From assembly GCA_934654755.1 (NCBI GenBank), contig CAKUGQ010000007.1:25787-89786 (forward strand): a DNA stretch of 64,000 nt. The letters are read 5' to 3'. Numbering within the stretch: the stretch's first letter is position 1; each line of letters opens with the position of its first letter. Origin of the DNA: an uncultured Oscillospiraceae bacterium. GTDB lineage: Bacteria; Bacillota; Clostridia; Oscillospirales; Oscillospiraceae. Position numbers and translations under genes: made by a program. Under the pieces are notes generated by a model, which ran no database searches, was not told the origin of the DNA, and saw only the letters and a program-made list of their open reading frames with translations. Below are positions 8,526-15,055 of the stretch, in pieces.

Positions 8526-9815
8526 ATGGAAAACCGAAAAGTATGCAATTACTGCGGAAACATATATGATGAAAAACTGGAACGCTGTCCGCTTTGCGGA
8601 AGCTCTTCGCGGACGGTACGTCCCGAGCGGACGGAGGACGGAAAGCCCGCGCACCCGCGCGGCGCATTTGAGACACAGAAGAAGTCTGCGGAACGCGCGG
8701 TAAGCCGTCCGGCGGCTTCAGCGAAAAAAGCCCCTGCCGAGGATCCGAACGCTTCGTCCAAGAGGTTTCTGGTTGCGTCCGTGATCTTCCTTGCCCTTGC
8801 CGTTGTGATTGTCGGCTATTTTATCGGCGATATGATCGGCTGGTGGCCGGGACTGGAGGATTGGATCGACCGTTCTCCGGCAACGACTTCCGAAAATGTC
8901 GGAAGCTGCACTCTGCTGGATGTTTCCCCGGATGGAGGAGAGCTTTCTTTCACCGAAGCCGGCCAAGGCATGGAGCTGAAGGTGACGGTGAACCTGGACT
9001 GCACGGAGGAGATCCGCGTCAATGTCACGAATGAGGCGTTGCTTCTGATGACTGCGAAAGACGATAACGCTGCGGAGGGCGTGGAGGTTAAGACGCGCAG
9101 CTATACGCTGACTGCGCTTGCATCGGGTGAAACGCTTTTGACCGTGACCTGCGGAGAAAAAGTAAAGACAATCCGCGTAAAATGTGAATTCTCCGGGACG
9201 TATACGCCGCCGACCGAGCCGTCAACGGAACCGCCCACGGAATCCGTGACCGATCCGACGCAGGAACCGACGCAGCCGACAACACCGCCGACCGAACCGA
9301 GCGGGATCATTCCGGCAGACTACACGCCGGAGCTGAATCTGACGGATGTGACGCTGACCTCGGAGGGTGAGACCTTCCGTGCGCAGGTAAAGAACCTGCC
9401 CGACGGCGCGGAGGTGGTCTGGACAAGCCGCAACGAGAAGGTCGCCACGGTCGATGAGAGCGGCAAGGTTCGCGCTGTTTCCGAAGGAACGACTACGATT
9501 GTTGCAACCGTTGGCGAACACAGTGCGACGCTGATCGTGCGCTGCAGCTTCAAACCGAAAACGACGGACGTCGAGGAGACCTATGAGCTGAATTACACGG
9601 ACATGACTATCCCGGTCGGCTACCGCCAGCCCATTCGCCTGTACGATTCCAAGGGGAATCGGATCACCGAGGGTCTGAGCTATCGCATCGGGAATACGAG
9701 TGTGGCAAGACTGGATGAAAATGTGATTGTCGGCGTTGCACCCGGCACCACGACAGTATATGTTACATACAAGGGCGTGGAGTATAAGTGCATTGTGCGT
9801 GTTAGACGCAGTTAA
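8526..9815 (+). CDS. Zinc-ribbon membrane protein with bacterial Ig-like (Big2) domains
   Basis: Protein of 429 residues with a cytoplasmic zinc ribbon (Cys7, Cys10, Cys21, Cys24), a charged linker, one transmembrane helix (about 81-104) and an extracytoplasmic part. Outside there are about 120 residues of beta-rich sequence, a Thr/Pro/Glu-rich stalk (about 225-260) and Big2-like repeats with the typical wording WTSRNEKVATVDESGKVRAVSEGTTTIVAT. No enzyme motif is seen. The same three-part layout (cytoplasmic module, one helix, Ig/FN3-like outside) is found in the divergent kinase-like protein, so the two may belong to one surface-sensing unit; that is inference. Confidence 0.85.
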   Translation: MENRKVCNYCGNIYDEKLERCPLCGSSSRTVRPERTEDGKPAHPRGAFETQKKSAERAVSRPAASAKKAPAEDPNASSKRFLVASVIFLALAVVIVGYFIGDMIGWWPGLEDWIDRSPATTSENVGSCTLLDVSPDGGELSFTEAGQGMELKVTVNLDCTEEIRVNVTNEALLLMTAKDDNAAEGVEVKTRSYTLTALASGETLLTVTCGEKVKTIRVKCEFSGTYTPPTEPSTEPPTESVTDPTQEPTQPTTPPTEPSGIIPADYTPELNLTDVTLTSEGETFRAQVKNLPDGAEVVWTSRNEKVATVDESGKVRAVSEGTTTIVATVGEHSATLIVRCSFKPKTTDVEETYELNYTDMTIPVGYRQPIRLYDSKGNRITEGLSYRIGNTSVARLDENVIVGVAPGTTTVYVTYKGVEYKCIVRVRRS

Positions 9816-9842
9816 AAAAGCGCTGCCTGTTTGCAAAAAACC

Positions 9843-9923
9843 ATGCGGTACAGTGAAACAGGCCCGGTAAAAGTGCAATAGCCCCTGATGCAGGAAAAGA
9901 AAGGTACCGCATCAGGGGCTATT
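9843..9923. repeat. Overlapping inverted repeats after the Big2 gene
   Basis: A 15-bp perfect inverted repeat pairs 9877-9891 with 9909-9923 (17-nt loop). A second 9-bp pairing joins 9843-9851 with 9904-9912 and competes for bases 9909-9912. It may be a terminator for the gene ending at 9815 or a palindromic repeat, but there is no clear T-run after the hairpin on the plus strand. Confidence 0.5.
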
Positions 9924-10543
9924 ACTGTGAAAGAACAACACCTTTTGGAGGTTGTCCAGAGCTTTTTCGTCTTGGTGTATCTCTTCAGGATTTGCTTTTT
10001 TGCCGCAATTTCGCGCGGGGCATCAAGAACAGGGCGGGGGGGAATGCCTTAAACTTGATGCGTGCTTGTCCCATGTGCTGCGCTCCTTTCCGTTGGTATG
10101 GTTTGTAATTATGGTGTGGGGATTCCTGTGCATTTAATATCTTATGATCTTTTGGCGGTTCCTTTTGGGCGTATTTGGTGCATTGTGGGGACGTGTTTTA
10201 TTGTTTTTCGGGGTTGCCCGGTCGGTACTGCAGTACTGGCCGGGCTTTTATTCTCTTTCGGTTTTGACTATAATCGCCCGGACGGGCGGATTATATATAG
10301 TCTTGTTTGGAACGGTTCCCAGCTTGCCCGCCATGTCAGCGCCAGTTCCGTTGTTCTGCTTAAGTATACGGATTCTTCGCAAGCTGTGCATATAGAATTC
10401 TTCGCCTGGAAGCACTTTCAGAGGGGCCGTGCGTATATCCTTCCTTGTTACTCCTACGATGGGAACGCAGCCTGTAAACCGGGACTATAGGCTGCTCTTT
10501 GTTCACGGTTGCGCAAAAAAACGAGGAAAAGGGAGAAAAGCAG
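9924..10543. other. Gene-poor stretch with strong hairpins
   Basis: No reading frame here has a convincing start, ribosome site and protein-like composition; the frames open on the plus strand (10062-10490, 10144-10395) overlap each other and lack Shine-Dalgarno sequences. Three hairpins stand out: 10216-10245 (GCCCGG outer stem, followed by TTTTATTCTCTTTC, terminator-like), 10266-10302 (imperfect, with GACTATA/TATAGTC ends) and about 10469-10497 (GCAGCCT/AGGCTGC followed by TCTTTGTTC). It could hold an untranslated structured RNA or be decayed sequence. I do not recognise a known RNA family. Confidence 0.45.
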
Positions 10544-10573
10544 TTGACAAAATGACGAAAAATATGGTATAGT
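10544..10573 (+). promoter_or_regulatory. Sigma-A promoter of a short transcript
   Basis: TTGACA at 10544-10549, 18-nt spacer, TATAGT at 10568-10573. Transcription should begin near 10580, at the base of the hairpin listed next. Confidence 0.7.
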
Positions 10574-10579
10574 CGAGAT

Positions 10580-10640
10580 GACCCAAGACGCAACTTTGCA
10601 CGAGAAGACTGCTTTCACCTGCGCCTTGGGAATTCTTTTA
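10580..10640 (+). ncRNA. Putative small structured RNA or leader hairpin
   Basis: Immediately after a strong promoter, CCCAAGACGCA (10582-10592) pairs with TGCGCCTTGGG (10620-10630), 10 of 11 positions, around a 27-nt loop, and is followed by AATTCTTTTACG. The predicted product is about 55-60 nt. No good start codon with a ribosome site follows within 100 nt. It could instead be the leader of the gene at 10981. Family not recognised. Confidence 0.45.
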
Positions 10641-10663
10641 CGACCGCTGTTTATCAAGGTAAA

Positions 10664-10951
10664 TTATATTATTGGATAGAGTGGAAGCAGATGATGGGAA
10701 AGACTGTAGCATTGCTGCCCGAAAGAGTTTCCGGTACGCATAACCATCCGGTACTGCACAGGATGGGCCTGCTTTCCCTTTCGTTCGCAGTTTGCTGTAC
10801 CAATGACTCTGCGGAGCATTCTCCCTTTCCGGGATACCTGCGGTGCGAGAAAAAGCCCATCCAAACTGCGGCTTTTGGAAATGAAGATATGCCACATTAG
10901 CAAGACGGCTGCTGCAATAAATCCAACAAAAACAATTATAGTTATTGCCAT
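10664..10951 (-). CDS. Possible small membrane protein, unrecognised
   Basis: A 95-residue frame with a convincing N-terminal hydrophobic helix (MAITIIVFVGFIAAAVLLMW) followed by a basic stretch. No ribosome site precedes the ATG at 10951, and the C-terminal half looks non-protein-like, so this may be a frameshifted remnant. It overlaps the leader region of the plus-strand gene at 10981. Low certainty. Confidence 0.25.
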   Translation of the reverse strand: MAITIIVFVGFIAAAVLLMWHIFISKSRSLDGLFLAPQVSRKGRMLRRVIGTANCERKGKQAHPVQYRMVMRTGNSFGQQCYSLSHHLLPLYPII

Positions 10952-10980
10952 GGTGCCTACAAAATGGGAGGTGAAATGAA

Positions 10981-11382
10981 TTGCGTTGGAAATTCACGCA
11001 AAAGCACAAAAAAGTGCTAAAAATTTGTCTGATAGTCTGTTTGGCAATTTGCTGGGGTGCTTTGATGCGGCTGCACGCGGAACGTCGCGCTCCGGAAAAT
11101 ATTGCACCAACAGAGGGCGTGTGGTACTGTGCAGAGCTGGACTCAAGAATGTATTTCAAAACTAAATACTCTCTAGAATCGATCACATACTGCGGAAAAC
11201 GGGTTGATGATATGGTGATATTGGATGGTGGTAGATTCTACCTACGCGATGACGGGAAATTCGTTTTTCGAGCGCAGATAAAATCATTCCATAAAGAAAA
11301 TGGAGTATTTGTCGTCATAGAATCTGACACAGGCCTTGAGTATACGTATGTACGGGCCTTGGACGGCAATATACCGGGGTAG
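10981..11382 (+). CDS. Hypothetical membrane-anchored protein
   Basis: Protein of 133 residues starting at TTG 10981, 7 nt after GGGAGGTG; the ATG at 10976 is out of frame and closes after 14 codons. One N-terminal membrane anchor (about 13-29, ICLIVCLAICWGALM) leads to a roughly 90-residue domain with alternating strands (GVWYCAEL...DDMVILDGGRFYL...YTYVRAL) resembling a small beta-barrel or lipocalin-like fold. No function can be assigned. Its place in the islet of small toxin/immunity-like genes makes an immunity or envelope role possible. Confidence 0.6.
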   Translation: MRWKFTQKHKKVLKICLIVCLAICWGALMRLHAERRAPENIAPTEGVWYCAELDSRMYFKTKYSLESITYCGKRVDDMVILDGGRFYLRDDGKFVFRAQIKSFHKENGVFVVIESDTGLEYTYVRALDGNIPG

Positions 11383-11394
11383 CTTGTAAATATC

Positions 11395-11420
11395 CCCCCT
11401 GCTGCTTGCGCAGCAGGGGG
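11395..11420. terminator. Hairpin after the 10981 gene
   Basis: CCCCCTGCTGC (11395-11405) pairs perfectly with GCAGCAGGGGG (11410-11420), loop TTGC, 13 nt after the stop codon. There is no T-run on either strand, so termination is uncertain. The same hairpin in slightly altered form ends the ROK-like gene at 52593-52624. Confidence 0.5.
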
Positions 11421-11543
11421 AAGTAAAAAAACACGCCAGCTGGCAGCTTCTGCGGGAGAGCTTCGTAAGGAACGGCAAGACCTACCACTTTTCTCAATAC
11501 CGTCCCATACATCACTTAATATTTGACATGGTGAGGAGTTGGC

Positions 11544-12038
11544 ATGAAAAACCTAATACCTTTTCTTTCGAATTTCTTTTCATTTTATTGCATTTCAGAG
11601 CGGCCGGATGTATTTTTCGTCGGGAAACTGTTGCGCAAAGACGAAAACGAAGCGCTATTCGCTCTGACATCGACGGACGGCAAGCCGGATGGCTTTTGCC
11701 TCTGCCCACTTACAAGAATTTTTCGCGTAGAATGGGGCAGTAACTACCTGAATTCACTGTCAATTACGGAGGACAGCTTTGAATGTATCCCCTGCGCAGA
11801 TTCCTGCTGGAATACCTTCGCTGAATTCGTCTGCAAGAATCATATGACGTTTTGCCGCTACCGCCGCACCGGAAAACAATTTCTGCGGGCGATACAGCAC
11901 GACAATTCAAAAATTCTTGCCATACCGCTGCGCAGAGACGGCACGCCGGGTTCTGAGGTCGTACTTCGACGCCGTAACGAGGAAGTGCTGCTTTGCGACA
12001 GCGTGCAATGCTGTGCATTCGGAGGGAAGCAACCATGA
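11544..12038 (+). CDS. Hypothetical protein, first of a tandem paralogous pair
   Basis: Soluble protein of 164 residues; ATG at 11544 is preceded by GGTGAGGAG. Residues about 24-70 follow the pattern F-x-VGK-x-L ... LT-x-x-G-x-x-DGF-x-L ... V ... YL-x-x-L, which also appears near the N-terminus of the next gene product, so the two are paralogues. The pattern suggests a small SH3/Sm-like beta-barrel. The stop codon overlaps the next ATG (ATGA), so they are probably translated together. Family and role unknown; immunity or nucleic-acid binding are guesses. Confidence 0.6.
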   Translation: MKNLIPFLSNFFSFYCISERPDVFFVGKLLRKDENEALFALTSTDGKPDGFCLCPLTRIFRVEWGSNYLNSLSITEDSFECIPCADSCWNTFAEFVCKNHMTFCRYRRTGKQFLRAIQHDNSKILAIPLRRDGTPGSEVVLRRRNEEVLLCDSVQCCAFGGKQP

Positions 12039-12547
12039 AAAGTCGTCTTGCAATGTACCACATCGACCCTTCTGACCCAACCACTTTCGTTGTCGGAAAA
12101 TGTCTGATACAGACGCGCTGCTTTCTGTTGCTCGAACTTCTCACGCCAACCGGACGCTGGGACGGTTTTGCCTTGATTGACGACAAAGATGTTGTTTCCG
12201 TTGAAACGGAGCATCCGTATCTTGAGCGTCTGCGTAAGCTTTTGGGACTGTGGAACGAAGCGGAGCCGGTTTGGCCGGGCTGCTTACCGAACAGCATTCT
12301 CGATTTTTTTGAAACGGCACTGTGCGCACAACGTGCCGTTTCCGTCGAGCTTTGCGCAAGCGGAGATACGGATTGTATCGGCTTTGTGGAGGCTGTAGAC
12401 GGAACATTCGTAAAGCTTCGGCAGTATGACGACGACGATTTGCCTGATGGATTTACCTGCTTCACACTGAACGCTGTTACCCGTGCATATCTGAGCAGCG
12501 AGTCGCTGCGCGCGTTGGAATACCTTGCCTTGCAGGAGAGCACCTGA
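12035..12547 (+). CDS. Hypothetical protein, second of the tandem paralogous pair
   Basis: Protein of 170 residues. ATG 12035 chosen because it overlaps the upstream stop as ATGA and follows GGAGGGAAG. The N-terminal half (TFVVGKCLIQ...LLTPTGRWDGFALIDDKDVVSVETEHPYLERL) matches the pattern of the upstream protein. The C-terminal half repeats a similar layout (VSVELCASGDTDCIGFVEAVDGTFVKLRQYDDD...GFTCFTLNAVTRAYLSSESLRAL), so this protein may hold two copies of one beta-barrel domain. No catalytic motif seen. Confidence 0.65.
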   Translation: MKSRLAMYHIDPSDPTTFVVGKCLIQTRCFLLLELLTPTGRWDGFALIDDKDVVSVETEHPYLERLRKLLGLWNEAEPVWPGCLPNSILDFFETALCAQRAVSVELCASGDTDCIGFVEAVDGTFVKLRQYDDDDLPDGFTCFTLNAVTRAYLSSESLRALEYLALQEST

Positions 12548-12614
12548 TGTGTCGAATCATCACTGCACTTTTCCGGGCATCGGAAGAACATACCTTGTAT
12601 ACAAATGCGGTTGA

Positions 12615-12875
12615 GAAAAGAGCAAGGATGAAAGGATTCTGAACTCAGAAAAAGTGGTTGACCAAATTAAAACCGGGGTCGACCATTCTTTCCCAAAGAA
12701 TGTCGAAAACTACGGATCATATTGGCAATGCGAGAAGCTCATTGGCGGTGACGGAAAGGCGTGTACTCGCGTAACTATTTCAGGAGCGTTTCGTGGTGTA
12801 GACGGTGTTTTTGAATTTATGTTTGACGAGGAGGGCGAATGCAATCACCCCTTCTTTGCACGCAGGAGGAAGTAA
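12615..12875 (+). pseudogene. Orphan C-terminal module resembling a polymorphic toxin tip
   Basis: The frame is open from 12615 to 12875 with no ATG; GTG 12654 could start a 73-residue product. Sequence from about 12655: VDQIKTGVDHSFPKNVENYG, then a lysine/glycine-rich stretch, a beta-hairpin around GVDGVFEFMFDEEGECNHPFF and the stop. Small size, missing N-terminus and an adjoining gene starting 1 nt after the stop fit a displaced toxin tip cassette with its immunity gene. I do not recognise the catalytic family, and the toxin call is inferred mainly from layout. Confidence 0.45.
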
Positions 12876-12876
12876 A

Positions 12877-13242
12877 ATGGACTTTTACGAATTTTCAAAA
12901 AATGACCCTAGAACGCTTCAGACACCGGCCGGAGATTATGCATGGCGCTACGAGGACATTCCATATGTGCTGTCGTATGTGGAGAAAATGGGAGGAACGG
13001 TTCTTGGGGCAGATACATGGACGGAGAATTGGGATTTCTTTTTCACAAACTGGCACTATGATCCGCCCCGCTGTACTGACCTCAACATACCGCGGGCAGC
13101 GGAGGCGGTATCCGCAGAAAGTATCCGCGTTTTTCAAGAAACACTTCAGGACTTTTGCGAGAGATACGGAAGTAACTTTTATTTTGTAATTACGGTAATG
13201 TCAAGAGGTCGCCTGTTGATTGATCTGGCTGATTCATTGTAG
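12877..13242 (+). CDS. Probable immunity protein
   Basis: Small acidic soluble protein of 121 residues; ATG 12877 follows GCAGGAGGAAGT, which lies inside the last codons of the toxin-like module. Rich in aromatics (DYAWRYEDIPYVLSYVEKMGG, WTENWDFFFTNWHYDPP) with a C-terminal helix-strand end (FYFVITVMSRGRLLIDLAD). Composition, size and position directly behind a toxin-like tip fit small immunity proteins of polymorphic toxin systems (Imm40-like by impression only). The full toxin it would counter is not in this window. Confidence 0.55.
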   Translation: MDFYEFSKNDPRTLQTPAGDYAWRYEDIPYVLSYVEKMGGTVLGADTWTENWDFFFTNWHYDPPRCTDLNIPRAAEAVSAESIRVFQETLQDFCERYGSNFYFVITVMSRGRLLIDLADSL

Positions 13243-14235
13243 CGTGATGTCTATAATAGAGAAGCTACCCTGACGAGCGAATAATTCAAACAAGATGAAA
13301 AGCAAATTGGAAGAATAAGCGGCTACCCTAATTGTGATCACGGTGGGCACTATATTCCTGTTTGTGACTGTCGCATATACTGTCAATGCTTGTGCACCAC
13401 CAGTGAATCGCAGAGTGTTATTAACGTTCAGATGGAAGACTATATGCAGAATTGGAAGAACCTCCGACTGCTGACACTTTCCTGATGAAGAACAACATGA
13501 ACTACACCGACCAGCAGGAAATTGTCTTGAGGCCGGACAGCCCGCTCCGCGAATCGACGACGGCCGAGGGGCTGAAAAAGAAAACCGCCCCCGATTGTCA
13601 CGGGAGCGGCTTTTTGCTTTCGGTTCTCTTTGATTGCTTTCCGCGATTGCTTTCCGCATTTTTCAAAATGGCAAAATGTTCCGGGTCTTGATTGCGGTTA
13701 GTTTTTACAATTGCTTGCACCACGTTTTCCCGTTCCCAAGCGGTTTTTGCTTTGCTGTCCGGCTTTTGTATCATCAGGACGAGCTGCGGCGCTATGCCGA
13801 GAAATCCGTCGTTACGACACTGGGCGTGTTTGATACGGAGAGTGAGACAGTTGACGTTGATGCGATTTACGCTGCGGCAAAGCCGTATATGGGCGCTGAG
13901 CCGCCTCCCGTAAAAATCCCTCTGCTGAAAATTACGATCAGAATGGGGAATTTGAGAAAACCGATGGAGTAATTCATAATTAAACAATAATCACAAAGAT
14001 CTGCTTTGTCGAAAGTACCCGGAAAGCAATTCGATATGGCAGGAATACAAAGGAGCATGGGCAGCATATCCAATACAATCTTCTTCATTACTTATATCAC
14101 CGTCCTTTTCAAAGCACAAAATATATTCTACATATACCATTGTAACGATTTCAGAGCTTTTGTCACTGGCATTTGTGCCAGTAACAGAATGCGGATTGCC
14201 GTTTTTCACGGAATTGTCGCTCCGGAAACAAAAAT
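13243..14235. other. Decayed region without intact genes
   Basis: About 1 kb between the immunity-like gene and the broken two-component gene. Plus-strand frames around 13440-13600 and 13780-13972 look like gene fragments, and a minus-strand frame at 13991-14278 (95 codons, part of it protein-like) has no clear ribosome site. A hairpin at about 13580-13608 (CCGC-CCCCG/CGGGA-GCGG followed by CTTTTTGCTTT) looks like a plus-strand terminator. Base composition is more AT-rich than the flanking operons. Confidence 0.5.
13780..13972 (+). pseudogene. Fragment of a probable prophage protein
   Basis: The frame reads DELRRYAEKSVVTTLGVFD, then a Glu/Asp-rich stretch, AIYAAAKPYMGAEPPPVKIP and ends at 13972. 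It looks like the C-terminal part of a small (about 90 residue) protein often met in clostridial prophage tail regions, recalled from general experience rather than a search. No start codon or ribosome site fits; the sequence upstream in the same frame is not protein-like. Confidence 0.3.
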
Positions 14236-14260
14236 CCCCTTGACCGTGGCGGTCAAGGGG
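14236..14260 (-). terminator. Terminator of the broken two-component gene
   Basis: CCCCTTGACCG/CGGTCAAGGGG, perfect 11-bp stem with loop TGG, followed on the minus strand by ATTTTTGTTTCC. It directly follows the stop codon (14262-14264) of the response-regulator frame. Confidence 0.85.
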
Positions 14261-14261
14261 A

Positions 14262-14870
14262 TTACAGGGTTTGTTCATCTTTCAGGGTAGTGACCATGAG
14301 CTTATTTTCAATCGCGGTGGCGACAAGTGCCTCCCTGTTTTCAAAGCCGCCCTTCATCACCATATCATCCAGGTTCCAACGCACGCCGTTTTTGGAGATG
14401 CCAAGCTTATCTGCAATCTCCTGATATCGTCTGCCATGTGTTCATACATTTTTTGAAGCTTGCGGTTGACCTCCTTTAATTCCCTGTTGATCTCTGCTTG
14501 ACGGAGGTTGCCATAATAAAGTTCCGTGACATTGGGTGCTGTCATCTGTTGCCAGCGATTATCGCTGTCCACGACGATGTTCTGCGTGTGAAACTGCCAA
14601 ACGGTGCGGTCGGGCAGGATAAAGCAATCGTCCTTGACGGTCACAGACGGATCGGGCTGCGCCAGTGCAGGCTCCAGATCTTCGACAATTTGCAGTCCGT
14701 GACCGCTGAGCGTAAAGGACAGACGGCGCATATGGTTGTTGCAGAGAATGATGCGACCGTCAGGATCGGCAAAGCAAATGCCCATACGCTGCTGTACGCG
14801 GATAACTGCGGCGTTAAGGAATACTGCTTCGTTGTCTGCAAAGTCAAGGCACGGTAGATTTTTCATGATA
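14262..14870 (-). pseudogene. Deletion-fused remnant of a sensor kinase and its response regulator
   Basis: Minus-strand frame from about 14866 to 14445 encodes the PAS-like and linker region of a cytoplasmic sensor kinase (MGICFADPDGRIILCNNHM, then PDRTVWQFHTQ, VTELYYGNLRQAEINREL and a coiled-coil EVNRKLQKMYEHMADDI). In another frame, 14441 to 14262 encodes the C-terminal HTH of a LuxR-type response regulator (YQEIADKLGISKNGVRWNLD...GGFENREALVATAIEN). The kinase's membrane part, phosphoacceptor and ATPase domains and the regulator's receiver domain are missing. One deletion joining the two genes near 14420-14445 explains this. Non-functional. Confidence 0.7.
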
Positions 14871-15020
14871 CTCTGGCTGACGACAGAGCTTTTAAACAGT
14901 ACGGGAAAAGACGTTAGTAAATGCGCTGCAAGGAATCGTATGAAGGGAGAAATTCCAGAGTTTTGCAAGTGTATGGAAATTAGTGCCGTAAATCTCCGTT
15001 GCGGGTCATGGAACAAAACC

Positions 15021-15041
15021 CCCCTCCCGCAAGGGGAGGGG
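15021..15041 (-). terminator. Terminator of the EF-G-like gene
   Basis: CCCCTCCC/GGGAGGGG stem, 5-nt loop, followed on the minus strand by GGTTTTGTTCC; 15 nt after the stop codon of the EF-G-like gene. Confidence 0.75.
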
Positions 15042-15055
15042 AGCAGAGAATCGGA

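Noticed and set aside
9877..9923. Transposon end or insertion-sequence terminus
   Set aside because: No transposase or target duplication nearby; it is an isolated inverted repeat.
10062..10490. A 142-codon plus-strand frame in the hairpin-rich stretch
   Set aside because: No ribosome site, overlaps an equally long frame in another phase, and contains strong inverted repeats.
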